The translations under genes were made by a program, and so were the position numbers. Below the pieces are notes generated by a model. The model saw nothing but the letters and a program-made list of their open reading frames with translations. It was not told the origin of the DNA and searched no databases. From Sporichthyaceae bacterium (GTDB lineage: Bacteria > Actinomycetota > Actinomycetes > Sporichthyales > Sporichthyaceae), in NCBI GenBank assembly GCA_036493475.1, contig DASXPS010000032.1:1-64000 (forward strand): a stretch of DNA of 64,000 nt, in the 5' to 3' direction. Below are positions 15,505 through 23,594 of the stretch, in pieces (position 1 is the first letter of the stretch; each line of letters begins with the position of its first letter).

Positions 15505-17426
15505 GCGCGCACCCCCGCCAGTTCGTTCCGGGTGCGCTCGCGGACCGGGCTGCGGCGGATCCGGTCGGCGTGCCGCGGGGCGTCTGCGGCCAGCCACCGG
15601 GACACCGATGGACCGAAGGTGGAGGCGAACACCGCGAGCACGCCGAACGCGATGGTCTGCCACTGCACGGTGTCCGGATCGGTGAAGTAGCTGGGCATGA
15701 CCACGAGCACGAATGCGGCGAGCACCGGGGCGAGCACCGGGCTGCGTCCGACGAAGGACAGCACAGCCAGCCACAGCAGGCTGTTGAACGACACCAGCGC
15801 GGCGGCGCTGGTCCCGGAGCTGGACACCGAACCGGTGACGCCGACGAACAGCGCGCCGCCCACCCCGGCCAGGGCCGCGGAGATGCAAAACACGCCGACC
15901 CGGGTGATGTTCACCGACGCACCGTGGGTGGCCAGCGCAACGGGGGAGTCGGCCAGGGCGTTGAGCAGGCGGCCCAGCCGGGAGCGGCGGATCAGCACCA
16001 CCAGGCCGATCGCGGCGACCCCGAAAACCAGGCAGAGATAGAAATACCCGGTGTCGGTGTTCAGATTGAGCAGGTGCGGGCGGCCGCCCTCGCGCTGCCC
16101 GTAGCGGCCGAACATGACATCGCGGTTGTAGAGCAACTGCTCGACCAGGATGCCGAAGCCGAGCGTGGCCAGCGCCAGGAACAGCCCGGACAGCCGGATC
16201 GCCGGGATGGCCACGAACGCACCGATCGGAATGGCCACCGCGGCTGCGGCCAGCACCCCGAAGCCCCACGGCAGACCCCAGCCGTGCGTGACGTGGCTGA
16301 AGGTCGTCGCGCCGATCGCGACGAATGCGACCTGACACAGCGTCACCTGGTTGGACAGTTCCACCAGCAGGTACAGCGAGGCGTAGATGACGATGAACAC
16401 TGCGCCGAGCGTGTAGACGGGGACCCGGGTGTTGAACACGTGTGGGATGGCGATGGCGCCCGCGGTGGCGGCGAGCAGCAGGGCGCCGTTGACCGGGCGG
16501 GGCAGGCGGATCGGCTCGCGCACGTCGCGGCGCGCGGAGCGTTCGATAAACGAGCCGCTGCGGGTGAACACCAGCACGCAGAACAGCACCAGGAACGGGA
16601 GGCTGGTGTCCAGGTTCGGGAGATCCTTGAGGAACCCGACGTTGCGGGTCACCTTCGGTGCGTGCAGCAGCGCCGCGGCCACGCCGATGGCCAGACCGCC
16701 GATGAAGGTTCGGCCCAGGTGGGTGAATCGGCCCACCGCGGCGGCGCCGAACGCCTGCACCACCACCAGGGTGAGCAGCAACGCGTCCAGCCCGATGGCC
16801 GGTGCGATCAGCAGCCCGGACAGGCCCGCGAACGCCGACCCGATCGCCCACGACTTCACCTGCACGCCCGCCGGTGCGGTGCCCGCAAGGTCGAGCAGGT
16901 CGCTGTTGTCCACCACCGAGCGCATGTGCAGGCCCAGAGTGCTGACCCGGAACAGCAGGCCGAGCGCGAGCACCGCGATGACCGCGATGGCGAAGGTGAT
17001 GGCTTGGTCGTAGCCGATCCGAACGTCGGCGATGGTGAACGTCTTGGTGGGCAGCGGTGTGTCCAACGGGAACGGCGCGATGCCGTACCGCACCTGCAAT
17101 CCGCCCTGGATGGCCAGCACCACGCCGATGGTGGCGACCACCCGTCGCGCGGTGCCGGCATCGGCCAGCCGGGACGCGATCAGCGCCAGTACCAAGCCGC
17201 CCAGTGGGGCCGCGACGCCGACGGCGAGTAGCACGGCCACCCAGGCGGGCAGGCCCTGCCGGTCGCGCAGGTCGTAGAAGATGTAGGCGGTTGCGGCACC
17301 CACCGCGCCGTGCGCGAAGTTGAAGATGCCCGAGGTCTTGTAGGTCAGTACCAGGCCGGCCGCGGCCAGCCCGTAGAGGGAGCCGGCGACCAGGCCGATG
17401 ACGACGAAGGGCAGCAGGTCGGTCAT
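15501..17426 (-). CDS. Fused LivH-LivM ABC permease
   Basis: This 641-residue polytopic permease joins two normally separate subunits. The N-terminal half (about 1-290) is LivH-like: GLVAGSLYGLAAAGLVLTYK and GIFNFAHGAVG. A linker of about 30 residues leads to a LivM-like half (about 310-610) with LRLGLxF-type signatures: IRLSGLFLALATLGFG and RSRLGRLLNALADSPVAL. The C-terminal 30 residues are basic and cytoplasmic. ATG 17426 is preferred over a GTG five codons upstream because it overlaps the preceding stop as ATGA. There are roughly 15-18 membrane helices. Fusion fixes a 1:1 H:M ratio. Confidence 0.92.
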   Translation of the reverse strand: MTDLLPFVVIGLVAGSLYGLAAAGLVLTYKTSGIFNFAHGAVGAATAYIFYDLRDRQGLPAWVAVLLAVGVAAPLGGLVLALIASRLADAGTARRVVATIGVVLAIQGGLQVRYGIAPFPLDTPLPTKTFTIADVRIGYDQAITFAIAVIAVLALGLLFRVSTLGLHMRSVVDNSDLLDLAGTAPAGVQVKSWAIGSAFAGLSGLLIAPAIGLDALLLTLVVVQAFGAAAVGRFTHLGRTFIGGLAIGVAAALLHAPKVTRNVGFLKDLPNLDTSLPFLVLFCVLVFTRSGSFIERSARRDVREPIRLPRPVNGALLLAATAGAIAIPHVFNTRVPVYTLGAVFIVIYASLYLLVELSNQVTLCQVAFVAIGATTFSHVTHGWGLPWGFGVLAAAAVAIPIGAFVAIPAIRLSGLFLALATLGFGILVEQLLYNRDVMFGRYGQREGGRPHLLNLNTDTGYFYLCLVFGVAAIGLVVLIRRSRLGRLLNALADSPVALATHGASVNITRVGVFCISAALAGVGGALFVGVTGSVSSSGTSAAALVSFNSLLWLAVLSFVGRSPVLAPVLAAFVLVVMPSYFTDPDTVQWQTIAFGVLAVFASTFGPSVSRWLAADAPRHADRIRRSPVRERTRNELAGVRA

Positions 17427-17845
17427 GCGCACCACTCGCACGGGACGCGGCCGGCGCTCTGCGGAGTGCCGGGCAGTCGTTCGATGTCCTTACCGGATAA
17501 CAGTTCGCAGCCGCGCCGGTGCGCTCGCACGGTGTTGCGCACGGCGTACCAGGCGGTGTCCACGATGCTCGGGGCGACCCGGGTGGTGACGGGCCGCCGG
17601 GCGCGCAGCACCCGGTGTCGTCGCAGCGCGATGATCCGGTGCGCCCACAGCACCAGGGCCGCGCCGCCGCCCACCGGCAGCAGCATGGCGGCGACTGCCA
17701 GGACCGCCCAGCCGAGTTGAGTGTGCACGTCGGTGGCGTTGGCCGCACCGAGCCAGGACACGGCGATCAGCACGCCGCCGAGGCCGGCGGCGAGAACCAC
17801 GAACCGAATCTGGGCGTGCGACCAGAGGGTCCGGGTCGAGCTCAC
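17423..17845 (-). CDS. Small membrane protein of the Liv-like operon, 140 aa
   Basis: I do not recognise this family. Two membrane helices are evident (about residues 13-35 and 45-70), with a short loop AANATDVHTQL between them. A cytoplasmic basic stretch (RRHRVLRARRP) and a hydrophilic C-terminal tail of about 60 residues with two terminal Cys (GRVPCEWCA) follow. The start is a GTG overlapping the upstream stop (GTGA), and the stop overlaps the permease ATG, so it is translationally linked on both sides. It is probably an accessory or assembly subunit of the transporter. Confidence 0.75.
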   Translation of the reverse strand: MSSTRTLWSHAQIRFVVLAAGLGGVLIAVSWLGAANATDVHTQLGWAVLAVAAMLLPVGGGAALVLWAHRIIALRRHRVLRARRPVTTRVAPSIVDTAWYAVRNTVRAHRRGCELLSGKDIERLPGTPQSAGRVPCEWCA

Positions 17846-18180
17846 CCGGTTCTCGCTTCCGCCCGCTCCGTCGGCAGTACGTCCACGTGATGTACCGCGG
17901 GCTTGGCGGCCGGGCGCTCGATGACGGTCTGGTCGTCGTCGAGGTCGTCGAGCTTGCGCCACTCGTCGCGCAGATCCGCGGACAGCCAGAGAATGCCGCC
18001 CAGGCCGAGCAGGAACAGCCCGCCGATGCCGCCGGAGACCAGGTACGGCAACTGCTGTGCGGTGAGGGCCTCCTTGGACACCCCGTGCCAGCCGAGGATC
18101 AGCGCGATCGCACCGGCGAGCGCGCAGGTGCCGGCGGCGACGCGGTCCCACTGCACCCGGACCCAGCGCAGCAGGTTCAT
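17842..18180 (-). CDS. Small membrane protein of the Liv-like operon, 112 aa
   Basis: This is an unrecognised protein with two membrane helices (about residues 13-30 and 45-66) joined by HGVSKEALTAQQLPYL. A charged C-terminal half (DLRDEWRKLDDLDDDQTVIERP) is predicted to be cytoplasmic. It begins MNLLRWVRVQWDRV. The start ATG overlaps the stop of the surface-protein gene, and its own stop overlaps the next gene. Conserved tight coupling suggests a stoichiometric complex with the neighbouring membrane protein and permease. Confidence 0.75.
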   Translation of the reverse strand: MNLLRWVRVQWDRVAAGTCALAGAIALILGWHGVSKEALTAQQLPYLVSGGIGGLFLLGLGGILWLSADLRDEWRKLDDLDDDQTVIERPAAKPAVHHVDVLPTERAEARTG

Positions 18181-19418
18181 CGTGCCCCCAGCCTTCGAAC
18201 CATGCGGATCCACAGCACCATCGCCAGGCCGGCGATGGGCAGCACCAGGTAGAAGTGGCTGAGGTCCAGCCGGGTCACCAACGCGTTGGGGGAAGCCACC
18301 GGCGCGAAGGTGACAGTGGGGGGTTTCGCCGCGGGTGCGCCCGGCGCAGCGGGCCCGGTCGGCACAACCGGCACGCCGAGGACGGCGCTCGGCGCCACGC
18401 CGGTCGGCGACGGCACGCTGGTGTCGATCCCGGCCGGCGACGTGATCGCCGGGTTGCCCGTTAGGAGCGGCAGGGCACGGTTCTCCACGCTGGCTGCGGT
18501 CTGACCGATCGTCACCTCGGCGATGACCTGTTCCACGCCCGAAGCCAACTGGGACGGGGGATGCTGCACGCTGCGGATGCGCAGCCCGGCACTGGTGATG
18601 CCGTCGGCGGTGCGGATCTCCGGCAGGTAGCTGATGGTGGTGCCGGAAGCCTCCAGCGCCTTGAGCATCGCGGCACCGGCGGCCGAGGTCGCGGTGAGTG
18701 CGCCGTCCGGGCCGGACAACTTCTCCCCGAGCGGCACGCGCTGGCCGGCGATGGTCAGCGCTGCCACGGAGAAGTCCGCGGTGAGCTGCAGCTGCCCGGA
18801 CGGGGCGCGGGTGGCGGTGGCCACGCTGCGCACGCCGTTGATGACCAGCTGGTCGGAGATGGCGATGTCGGTGGCGATGCCCTCGGCGCGGGCGACGAGT
18901 TGCCCGGACGAGGGTTCGTAGTGCACGTCGGCCAGGCCGGTGTTCGCGCCGTTGGCGGTGTGGCCGCGGCTGGACGTTTCCGCGGAGTCGGCCTCCAGAA
19001 CCACCGGACCGGCCTCCACGCGCTGCTCGGGCTGGGTCGGGTTGCTGCTCGACGCGATCAGCGGATAGTTCGGGATGACCTGCGAGGTCTGGCCGTTGGA
19101 CAGGCCCGCGATCAGGCCGGGCGCGAGCACCGCGGACTGGCTGGGGTACGGGTCGGAGGCGAACGCGGTGGAGGTGCCCAGCGAGGTCAGCTCGGCCTGC
19201 ACCACAGACGCGCCGCCGTCGATGAGTTGGCCGAACACCACCGCGGGCTCGGCGGTGAAGTTGACCGCGATCAGCCGGGCGTCGGCCAGGCCGCTGTAGG
19301 TGGAGTCGGCCCGGGCGGGCGGCGACCCAACCACGCTCAGGACCACGGCACCCGCGGACGCCAGCAACCCGACCGGGCTTGCCAGTCGATTGCGTCGCCC
19401 CGGGACTGAGGTCACCAT
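18177..19418 (-). CDS. Secreted, C-terminally membrane-anchored surface protein
   Basis: This 413-residue protein has a signal peptide (about residues 1-37, ending ARA-DS) and a large extracellular Ser/Thr/Ala-rich domain. A Pro/Ala-rich stalk (about 330-380) follows, then a single C-terminal helix (FYLVLPIAGLAMVLWI) with a basic tail RMVRRLGAR, giving a type I anchor. There is no LPxTG motif, so it is not an obvious sortase substrate. As first gene of the Liv-like operon it may be a surface receptor or structural part of the importer. The start MVTSVPGRR is preferred over an upstream codon 33 bases earlier. The family is not recognised. Confidence 0.78.
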   Translation of the reverse strand: MVTSVPGRRNRLASPVGLLASAGAVVLSVVGSPPARADSTYSGLADARLIAVNFTAEPAVVFGQLIDGGASVVQAELTSLGTSTAFASDPYPSQSAVLAPGLIAGLSNGQTSQVIPNYPLIASSSNPTQPEQRVEAGPVVLEADSAETSSRGHTANGANTGLADVHYEPSSGQLVARAEGIATDIAISDQLVINGVRSVATATRAPSGQLQLTADFSVAALTIAGQRVPLGEKLSGPDGALTATSAAGAAMLKALEASGTTISYLPEIRTADGITSAGLRIRSVQHPPSQLASGVEQVIAEVTIGQTAASVENRALPLLTGNPAITSPAGIDTSVPSPTGVAPSAVLGVPVVPTGPAAPGAPAAKPPTVTFAPVASPNALVTRLDLSHFYLVLPIAGLAMVLWIRMVRRLGAR

Positions 19419-19560
19419 GCCATTCAGCCTCCGAAACACCCCCTGTGTCAAGGAAATCGATGCCTGATTTTCCGCGTCGCGGAGGCGTGATTCCCGTTCA
19501 GGGGTGGGTAATCGGCAGCGGAAGGAGCGATCTGGCGGCCGTCCGTGGCCGGAAACCGGT

Positions 19561-20853
19561 TCAGGCCACGCGTCGGCCTGCGATGAAGGTGGCCACCGTG
19601 TGTTCGCCGGGGCTGCGCAGGACCAGGTCGGCGGGACAGCCCACGGTGATCCGGCGCGGTGGACCGCCGGGATCCTCGGGCGGCGCCAGGTAGCCGGCCA
19701 GCGCGGTGGCGTGGTCCAGGCATTCGGCGGGACCCAGCGCCTCGCCGTCCGGGGTGCGTCGGGTGACCGCGGCGTCGATCACCGCCCACGGGTCCAGCGG
19801 GCCGTTTGGGGCGTCGCTGGACAACGCAACCGGGATGCCCGCGGCGTGCAACGAGGCGCAGCGGTAGAGGTCTTGCTGGTCGGCCGCGGGCACGTCGCGG
19901 CGGTAGTCGTGGCCGCGGTCGGCGAGGAAACCGGGTTGGGTGACCACCCGGAGGCGGTGCTTGACCAGCAGGGGGATGGCTTCGGCGGGCACGATGGCGG
20001 CGTGCTCGAGGCGGTCGCCGGGGCGGGTGCCGACGGTGTCGAGGGCGGCGAGCAGCAGCGCGAGGGCCTCGCGGGTCACGCAGTGCACGGCCACGGCCCG
20101 GTCGGTGTCGTGCGCGGCGTCGATGCGGTTGGCGAGCTCGTCGAGGTCGGGCAGGGCGCCGTCGGCGAGCACGAGCTTGTAGGGCCCGACGCTGACGCCC
20201 GGCGGGGGGTGGCTCCCCGGGCCGATGCCCAACGCGGTGACGTGCTGGGGGAGTGCGCCGGCGTCGAGGGTGTCCAGATCTGGGGTGGCGTCGGTGACGG
20301 CGGTGATGCCGTGGCTCGCCAGCAGGGCACCGACCGGGGTGAGGTCCGGCGGGGTGGCGGGTAATCGGCTGCGCAGCCAGGGATCCGCGCGCCAGAGCCG
20401 GCCGGTGGGGGCACCGACCGGGTCGCGTTCGATGCCGGGGTGGTCGGCGGTGGCCAGGCCGAGGAGGTGCGCGCCGAGGGTGTTCACGCTCCACAGCGCG
20501 CCGCTGCGGTGCTGGACGCGGACCGGGCGCTGGGCGTGCAGGGTGTCGAGGGTGGCGGCGTCGAGGTCGTCGGCGCTGCCGGTGGCGCGGATCCAGCCGT
20601 GCGCGTCGGGGGTCGCTGCGCCAAGCGCCGTGCGGGCGGCGGTGTGGTCGAGGCCGGCCAGACAGACCGAGGTCAGTGCTGCGGCGAGGGCGTGCAGGTG
20701 CAGGTGGTGGTCGACCAGGCCGGGCAGCACGGTGGCGCCCACGGCGTCGAGGACTTCTTCGCCGCGCAGGTCGCTGCCGATCTCGGTGACGCGGCCCTGC
20801 GCCAGTCGCAGGTCGACGACGCGGCCGTCCAGCGTGGCGTTGCGGATCAGCAT
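19561..20853 (-). CDS. Amidohydrolase (metal-dependent, YtcJ/imidazolonepropionase-like)
   Basis: This 430-residue amidohydrolase-superfamily enzyme has the first metal motif in PGLVDHHLHLH (about residues 46-56), a possible carbamylated-lysine region GPYKLVLADG, metal-ligand histidines in AVHCVT and EHAAI, and the catalytic Asp in ALSSDAPNGPLDPW (about 355-368). The N- and C-terminal strands form the usual composite beta-sandwich. It would hydrolyse a C-N or C-O bond in a small cyclic or acyl substrate. The ATG has AAGGAAA upstream and overlaps the end of the CoA-transferase gene by seven bases, so both are one operon. Confidence 0.88.
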   Translation of the reverse strand: MLIRNATLDGRVVDLRLAQGRVTEIGSDLRGEEVLDAVGATVLPGLVDHHLHLHALAAALTSVCLAGLDHTAARTALGAATPDAHGWIRATGSADDLDAATLDTLHAQRPVRVQHRSGALWSVNTLGAHLLGLATADHPGIERDPVGAPTGRLWRADPWLRSRLPATPPDLTPVGALLASHGITAVTDATPDLDTLDAGALPQHVTALGIGPGSHPPPGVSVGPYKLVLADGALPDLDELANRIDAAHDTDRAVAVHCVTREALALLLAALDTVGTRPGDRLEHAAIVPAEAIPLLVKHRLRVVTQPGFLADRGHDYRRDVPAADQQDLYRCASLHAAGIPVALSSDAPNGPLDPWAVIDAAVTRRTPDGEALGPAECLDHATALAGYLAPPEDPGGPPRRITVGCPADLVLRSPGEHTVATFIAGRRVA

Positions 20854-22010
20854 CCGATTTCCTTGCGGACGGTCTCGGTGTCCGCGCCGGAGGTCGGTGC
20901 GTCGCCGCGCGGGGTGCGTGCGCGTGGCGCGGCGAGGTCGCCGGTGGCGATTACTGTCGGCTCGGCGTCGATCAGCGTGCTCGCGATCACGTCGTGCATG
21001 GACACCTCGACCAGGCTGCCCGGTGCCGCGCTGACCGCGCGGGCGGCCGCGGTGAGGCCGGCCAGCGGATCCGCGATGGCATCGCCGACGAACACCGGCC
21101 CGTGCGCGTCGGTGGCGACCAGGCCCGCGCCGGCGGCGACGTCGTCGCCGAAGCCGATGCGGTTGCTGTGGCGGCCGGCCGCCGTGATGGACACCCAGGT
21201 GGCGTGCGTGGATTCGGGTCCTAGGCCCCACGCGGCCAGTGCTCGCGGGCGGGATGCCTCGATCACGATGTCGGCTCGTTCGACCAGGGCGTGCAGCAGG
21301 CGTTGACCGTCGGGATCTGCCGGATCGGCGACCACCGAGCGGTGCCCGGCGTGCAGCAGGCGGTAGAACTCCGCGTTGCCGTAGCGAGCGCCGTCCGGGC
21401 GGTCCGGCGTCTCGACCTTGATGACCTGCGCCCCGGCCAGGCCGAGCAGGTGCGCGCACAGCGGCCCCGCCCACAGCGCGCTGAAGTCGACCACCAGCAG
21501 CCCCGGCACCGACCGCGCTGCCGCCCAATCTGTCGTTGCGTCCGAAGAAGAGTGTCCGGGCACCCGCACTTCTTCGGACGCTACGGCAGTGGCGGCGACG
21601 CCGAGGAGCGCGGCGCGCTCGGCGAGGTCGGCGGCGGGGCGTTCGCGCAGCCAGGCGCCGACTGCCGGCCACGGGTCGCCGACCACCTCTCGGCCGATGA
21701 GTGCGCCGAGCAGGGCCGGGTCGTCGGGCCGGGTGCAGGACACGGCCGCCCAGCCGTGGGCGGTGGGCAGCAGTCGGCAACTGCCGCCGAGCGAGATGGC
21801 GCCGTTGCGTCGATGGCCGGTGAATGCGGCCCGCTCGGCCAGCAGCCCCGCGCCGTCCACGCCGAGGTACTCGCCGAGTTGGCGCGCCCGGCTCGCGGCG
21901 TCGCCGGGGGGGATCAGTGCCGGGCCACCCTGACGCCCCGTCAGGTGTGCGATTCCGCCGGCCAGCCAATCGGTGATGCGCTGTCCGGCCGGCACCGCGC
22001 GACCATACAC
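20847..22010 (-). CDS. Family III CoA transferase (CaiB/BaiF) with permuted segment order
   Basis: This 387-residue family III CoA transferase does not open with the usual N-terminal motif. That motif appears only at about residues 168-195 (LLVVDFSALWAGPLCAHLL, then QVIKVETPDRPDGAR). Residues 1-150 resemble the small domain and return segment that usually come later (GGSCRLLPTAHGWAAV, LLGALIG). The catalytic Asp is probably in FVGDAIADPLAGL. A 16-residue insert (ASEEVRVPGHSSSD and flanks) sits at the junction between the halves and is encoded by the palindromic repeat listed separately. The GTG start leaves nine bases to the divergent crotonase gene. Confidence 0.85.
   Translation of the reverse strand: MYGRAVPAGQRITDWLAGGIAHLTGRQGGPALIPPGDAASRARQLGEYLGVDGAGLLAERAAFTGHRRNGAISLGGSCRLLPTAHGWAAVSCTRPDDPALLGALIGREVVGDPWPAVGAWLRERPAADLAERAALLGVAATAVASEEVRVPGHSSSDATTDWAAARSVPGLLVVDFSALWAGPLCAHLLGLAGAQVIKVETPDRPDGARYGNAEFYRLLHAGHRSVVADPADPDGQRLLHALVERADIVIEASRPRALAAWGLGPESTHATWVSITAAGRHSNRIGFGDDVAAGAGLVATDAHGPVFVGDAIADPLAGLTAAARAVSAAPGSLVEVSMHDVIASTLIDAEPTVIATGDLAAPRARTPRGDAPTSGADTETVRKEIGC
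21535..21584. repeat. 50-bp palindromic repeat inside the CoA-transferase gene (copy A)
   Basis: Inverted arms GCGTCCGAAGAAG and CTTCTTCGGACGC flank an 18-base centre. Read on the coding (minus) strand, it matches copy B at 43253-43302 at nearly every base and in the same frame, giving VASEEVRVPGHSSSDA. It sits in the linker between the two halves of the enzyme. Confidence 0.9.
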
Positions 22011-22019
22011 TCGGCGCCC

Positions 22020-22928
22020 GTGAGCGCTCGGCAGGCCGTGATGGTGGGCAAGCTCGCGATGGCGTTCGTCCCGCGGGGTGCGGAGAGCTCGCCCGACGAG
22101 ATCGGCGTTGACCACCTGCGGCACGTCGCGCGGCACCTCGATGAGGTGAACCGGGTCCACCCCGGCGCCGTCGCCGCCGTGGTGGACGTGCTGGACCAGA
22201 CCCTGGCCCTCGACGTCGAGGCCGCGCTCGAGCTCGAGTCGCGGGCCTACTCGGCTCTGTTGGCCGGGCCCGAATTCGCGCGTTGGCTGGACAACCGCGG
22301 CCCCCGCCCACTGCCCCCGCTGGTCGATGACCCGGTGCTGCTGCGCCGCGACCGTGACGTTCTGTACGTCACGCTCAACCGGCCCGAACGCCGCAATGCC
22401 TACGGCGCGCAACTGCGCGACGCCCTGGTCGCTGCGCTCGACGTGGCACTGCACGACCCCGACGTGCGGGTGGTGCTCGACGGCGCCGGCCCGTGCTTCT
22501 GTGCCGGCGGCGACCTGGCCGAGTTCGGCACCGCGCCGGACCTGGAGACGGCGCACCTCATCCGGACCCGGCACGGCGCCGCCCGACCGCTGCACGCGCT
22601 GGCCGAGCGCACCGAGGTGCGGCTGCACGGGCCGTGCATCGGCGCGGGCATCGAGCTCGCCGCGTTCGCCGGGCGGGTCCTTGCCGCGCCGGGCACGACC
22701 TTCCGGCTGCCCGAGATCGGTATGGGGCTGATCCCCGGCGCGGGCGGCACGGTCAGCATTCCGCGACGCATCGGGGTGCCCCGCACGCTCTATCTCGCGC
22801 TGAGCGGGGTCGACCTCGACGTCCAGACCGCGCTGGCGTGGGGTCTCGTCGACGAGATCAGCCCGGACTTAGCACATCGAGCACGCCCGTGCGGACCAGC
22901 TCGGCCCGGCAGGATTCCCGGTCGGTGA
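22020..22928 (+). CDS. Crotonase-family protein with permuted-looking segment order
   Basis: This 302-residue enoyl-CoA hydratase/isomerase homologue has its core at about residues 118-295: VLYVTLNRPERRNAYG, PCFCAGGDLAEFG and RLHGPCIGAGIELAAFAG. Residues 60-90 (VEAALELESRAYSALLAGPEFARWL) look like the helical C-terminus of a crotonase placed at the N-terminus. The gene ends just after GLVDEIS, where that C-terminal part would normally follow, which suggests circular permutation. The last 20 residues are low-complexity and overlap the convergent HAD gene by 71 bases, so the original stop may have been lost. Starts at GTG 22020 or ATG 22041 are possible. Confidence 0.8.
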   Translation: MSARQAVMVGKLAMAFVPRGAESSPDEIGVDHLRHVARHLDEVNRVHPGAVAAVVDVLDQTLALDVEAALELESRAYSALLAGPEFARWLDNRGPRPLPPLVDDPVLLRRDRDVLYVTLNRPERRNAYGAQLRDALVAALDVALHDPDVRVVLDGAGPCFCAGGDLAEFGTAPDLETAHLIRTRHGAARPLHALAERTEVRLHGPCIGAGIELAAFAGRVLAAPGTTFRLPEIGMGLIPGAGGTVSIPRRIGVPRTLYLALSGVDLDVQTALAWGLVDEISPDLAHRARPCGPARPGRIPGR

Positions 22929-23478
22929 ACAGGATCGGGTGCAGGCCCAACGCGGCGGCGGCGTCGGTGTTGCGCGGTAGGTCGTCGACGAAGGCGACCT
23001 CGGCGGGGTCCTTGCCGAGCCGCTCGCACAGCGCGAGATAGATGCGCGGGTCGGGCTTGCGCACGCCGACCTCGCTGGAGTCCAGCACCACGTCGAACAG
23101 CTCGAAGCGGAACGTCTCCCGCCACCCGGCGTCGGCCACGTTGTTGGTGACCAGCGCCACCGGGCAGGACTTCCGCACCTCTTCGACGAGGTCGAGCATG
23201 AGCGGGTCGAGCCGCTCGCCCTCGCCCGCGGCCAGCGCCAAGCGGCGGATGTCGATGCGTTGGCCGTGCCGCCGCTCGGCGTCGGTGCACACGTACTTGA
23301 AGAACTCCCGCGAGCTGATCTCGCCGATCTCCAGCCGCGCCATCTCCGGGTCGTCGCGGAAGTAGCCGACCAGGGCCGCCGCGGGCAGCCCGAGCTCGTC
23401 GCCGTAGGTGGCCAACCCGCCGAACGAGGTGTAGGTCAGCACCCCACCGAAGTCGAACGCCACCGCGGTTACCGTCAC
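22858..23478 (-). CDS. HAD-superfamily hydrolase
   Basis: This 206-residue HAD-type phosphatase or dehalogenase has motif I AFDFGGVLT with the nucleophile Asp near residue 8, motif II VALVTNNV (about 104-111) and motifs III/IV KPDPRIY followed by VAFVDDLPRNTDAA. The cap is a small helical insertion (about 20-80). It resembles the N-terminal phosphatase domain of mammalian soluble epoxide hydrolase and related bacterial HADs. GTG 23478 is preferred; a TTG two codons earlier is possible. No Shine-Dalgarno is seen and an AT-rich motif lies 9 bases upstream, so the mRNA may be leaderless. Its 3' end overlaps the convergent crotonase gene. Confidence 0.88.
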   Translation of the reverse strand: MTVTAVAFDFGGVLTYTSFGGLATYGDELGLPAAALVGYFRDDPEMARLEIGEISSREFFKYVCTDAERRHGQRIDIRRLALAAGEGERLDPLMLDLVEEVRKSCPVALVTNNVADAGWRETFRFELFDVVLDSSEVGVRKPDPRIYLALCERLGKDPAEVAFVDDLPRNTDAAAALGLHPILFTDRESCRAELVRTGVLDVLSPG

Positions 23479-23486
23479 CGCCAAAA

Positions 23487-23502
23487 CATAGAACGATTTA
23501 TT
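23487..23502 (-). promoter_or_regulatory. Island motif, site 1 (upstream of HAD hydrolase)
   Basis: On the minus strand this reads AATAAATCGTTCTATG, one of six copies of an AT-rich motif found only upstream of island genes. It lies 9 bases before the HAD start, where a leaderless promoter -10 would be. With site 2 it flanks the HAD / CoA-transferase divergent promoter region. Confidence 0.6.
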
Positions 23503-23547
23503 GCCTTTCGCCAGGACGTCGATGGTGCACCCGCTCGCGCTACGGCA

Positions 23548-23563
23548 AATAATTCGTTACAGT
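23548..23563 (+). promoter_or_regulatory. Island motif, site 2 (upstream of CoA transferase)
   Basis: AATAATTCGTTACAGT lies 31 bases before the GTG of the CoA-transferase gene, in an AT-rich patch that also contains AGTATTTAG. It matches the motif at about 11 of 16 positions. The location fits an operator overlapping the promoter. Confidence 0.6.
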
Positions 23564-23594
23564 ATTTAGCGACTTCAAGACAGGGAGGTCGTCC

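Noticed and set aside
14809-17748. A very long open frame through the LivF gene and antisense to much of the permease
   Set aside because: Only its 3' third has ATPase motifs; the rest is Arg/Pro-rich antisense of the fused permease. LivF starts at the ATG overlapping the permease stop.
18177-19418. Surface protein as a substrate of the two class F sortases
   Set aside because: The C-terminus has a membrane helix and basic tail but no LPxTG-like motif.
19561-22311. A 916-codon frame containing the amidohydrolase
   Set aside because: The upstream part is Arg-rich and antiparallel to the CoA-transferase and crotonase genes. The amidohydrolase has its own ATG with a ribosome site.
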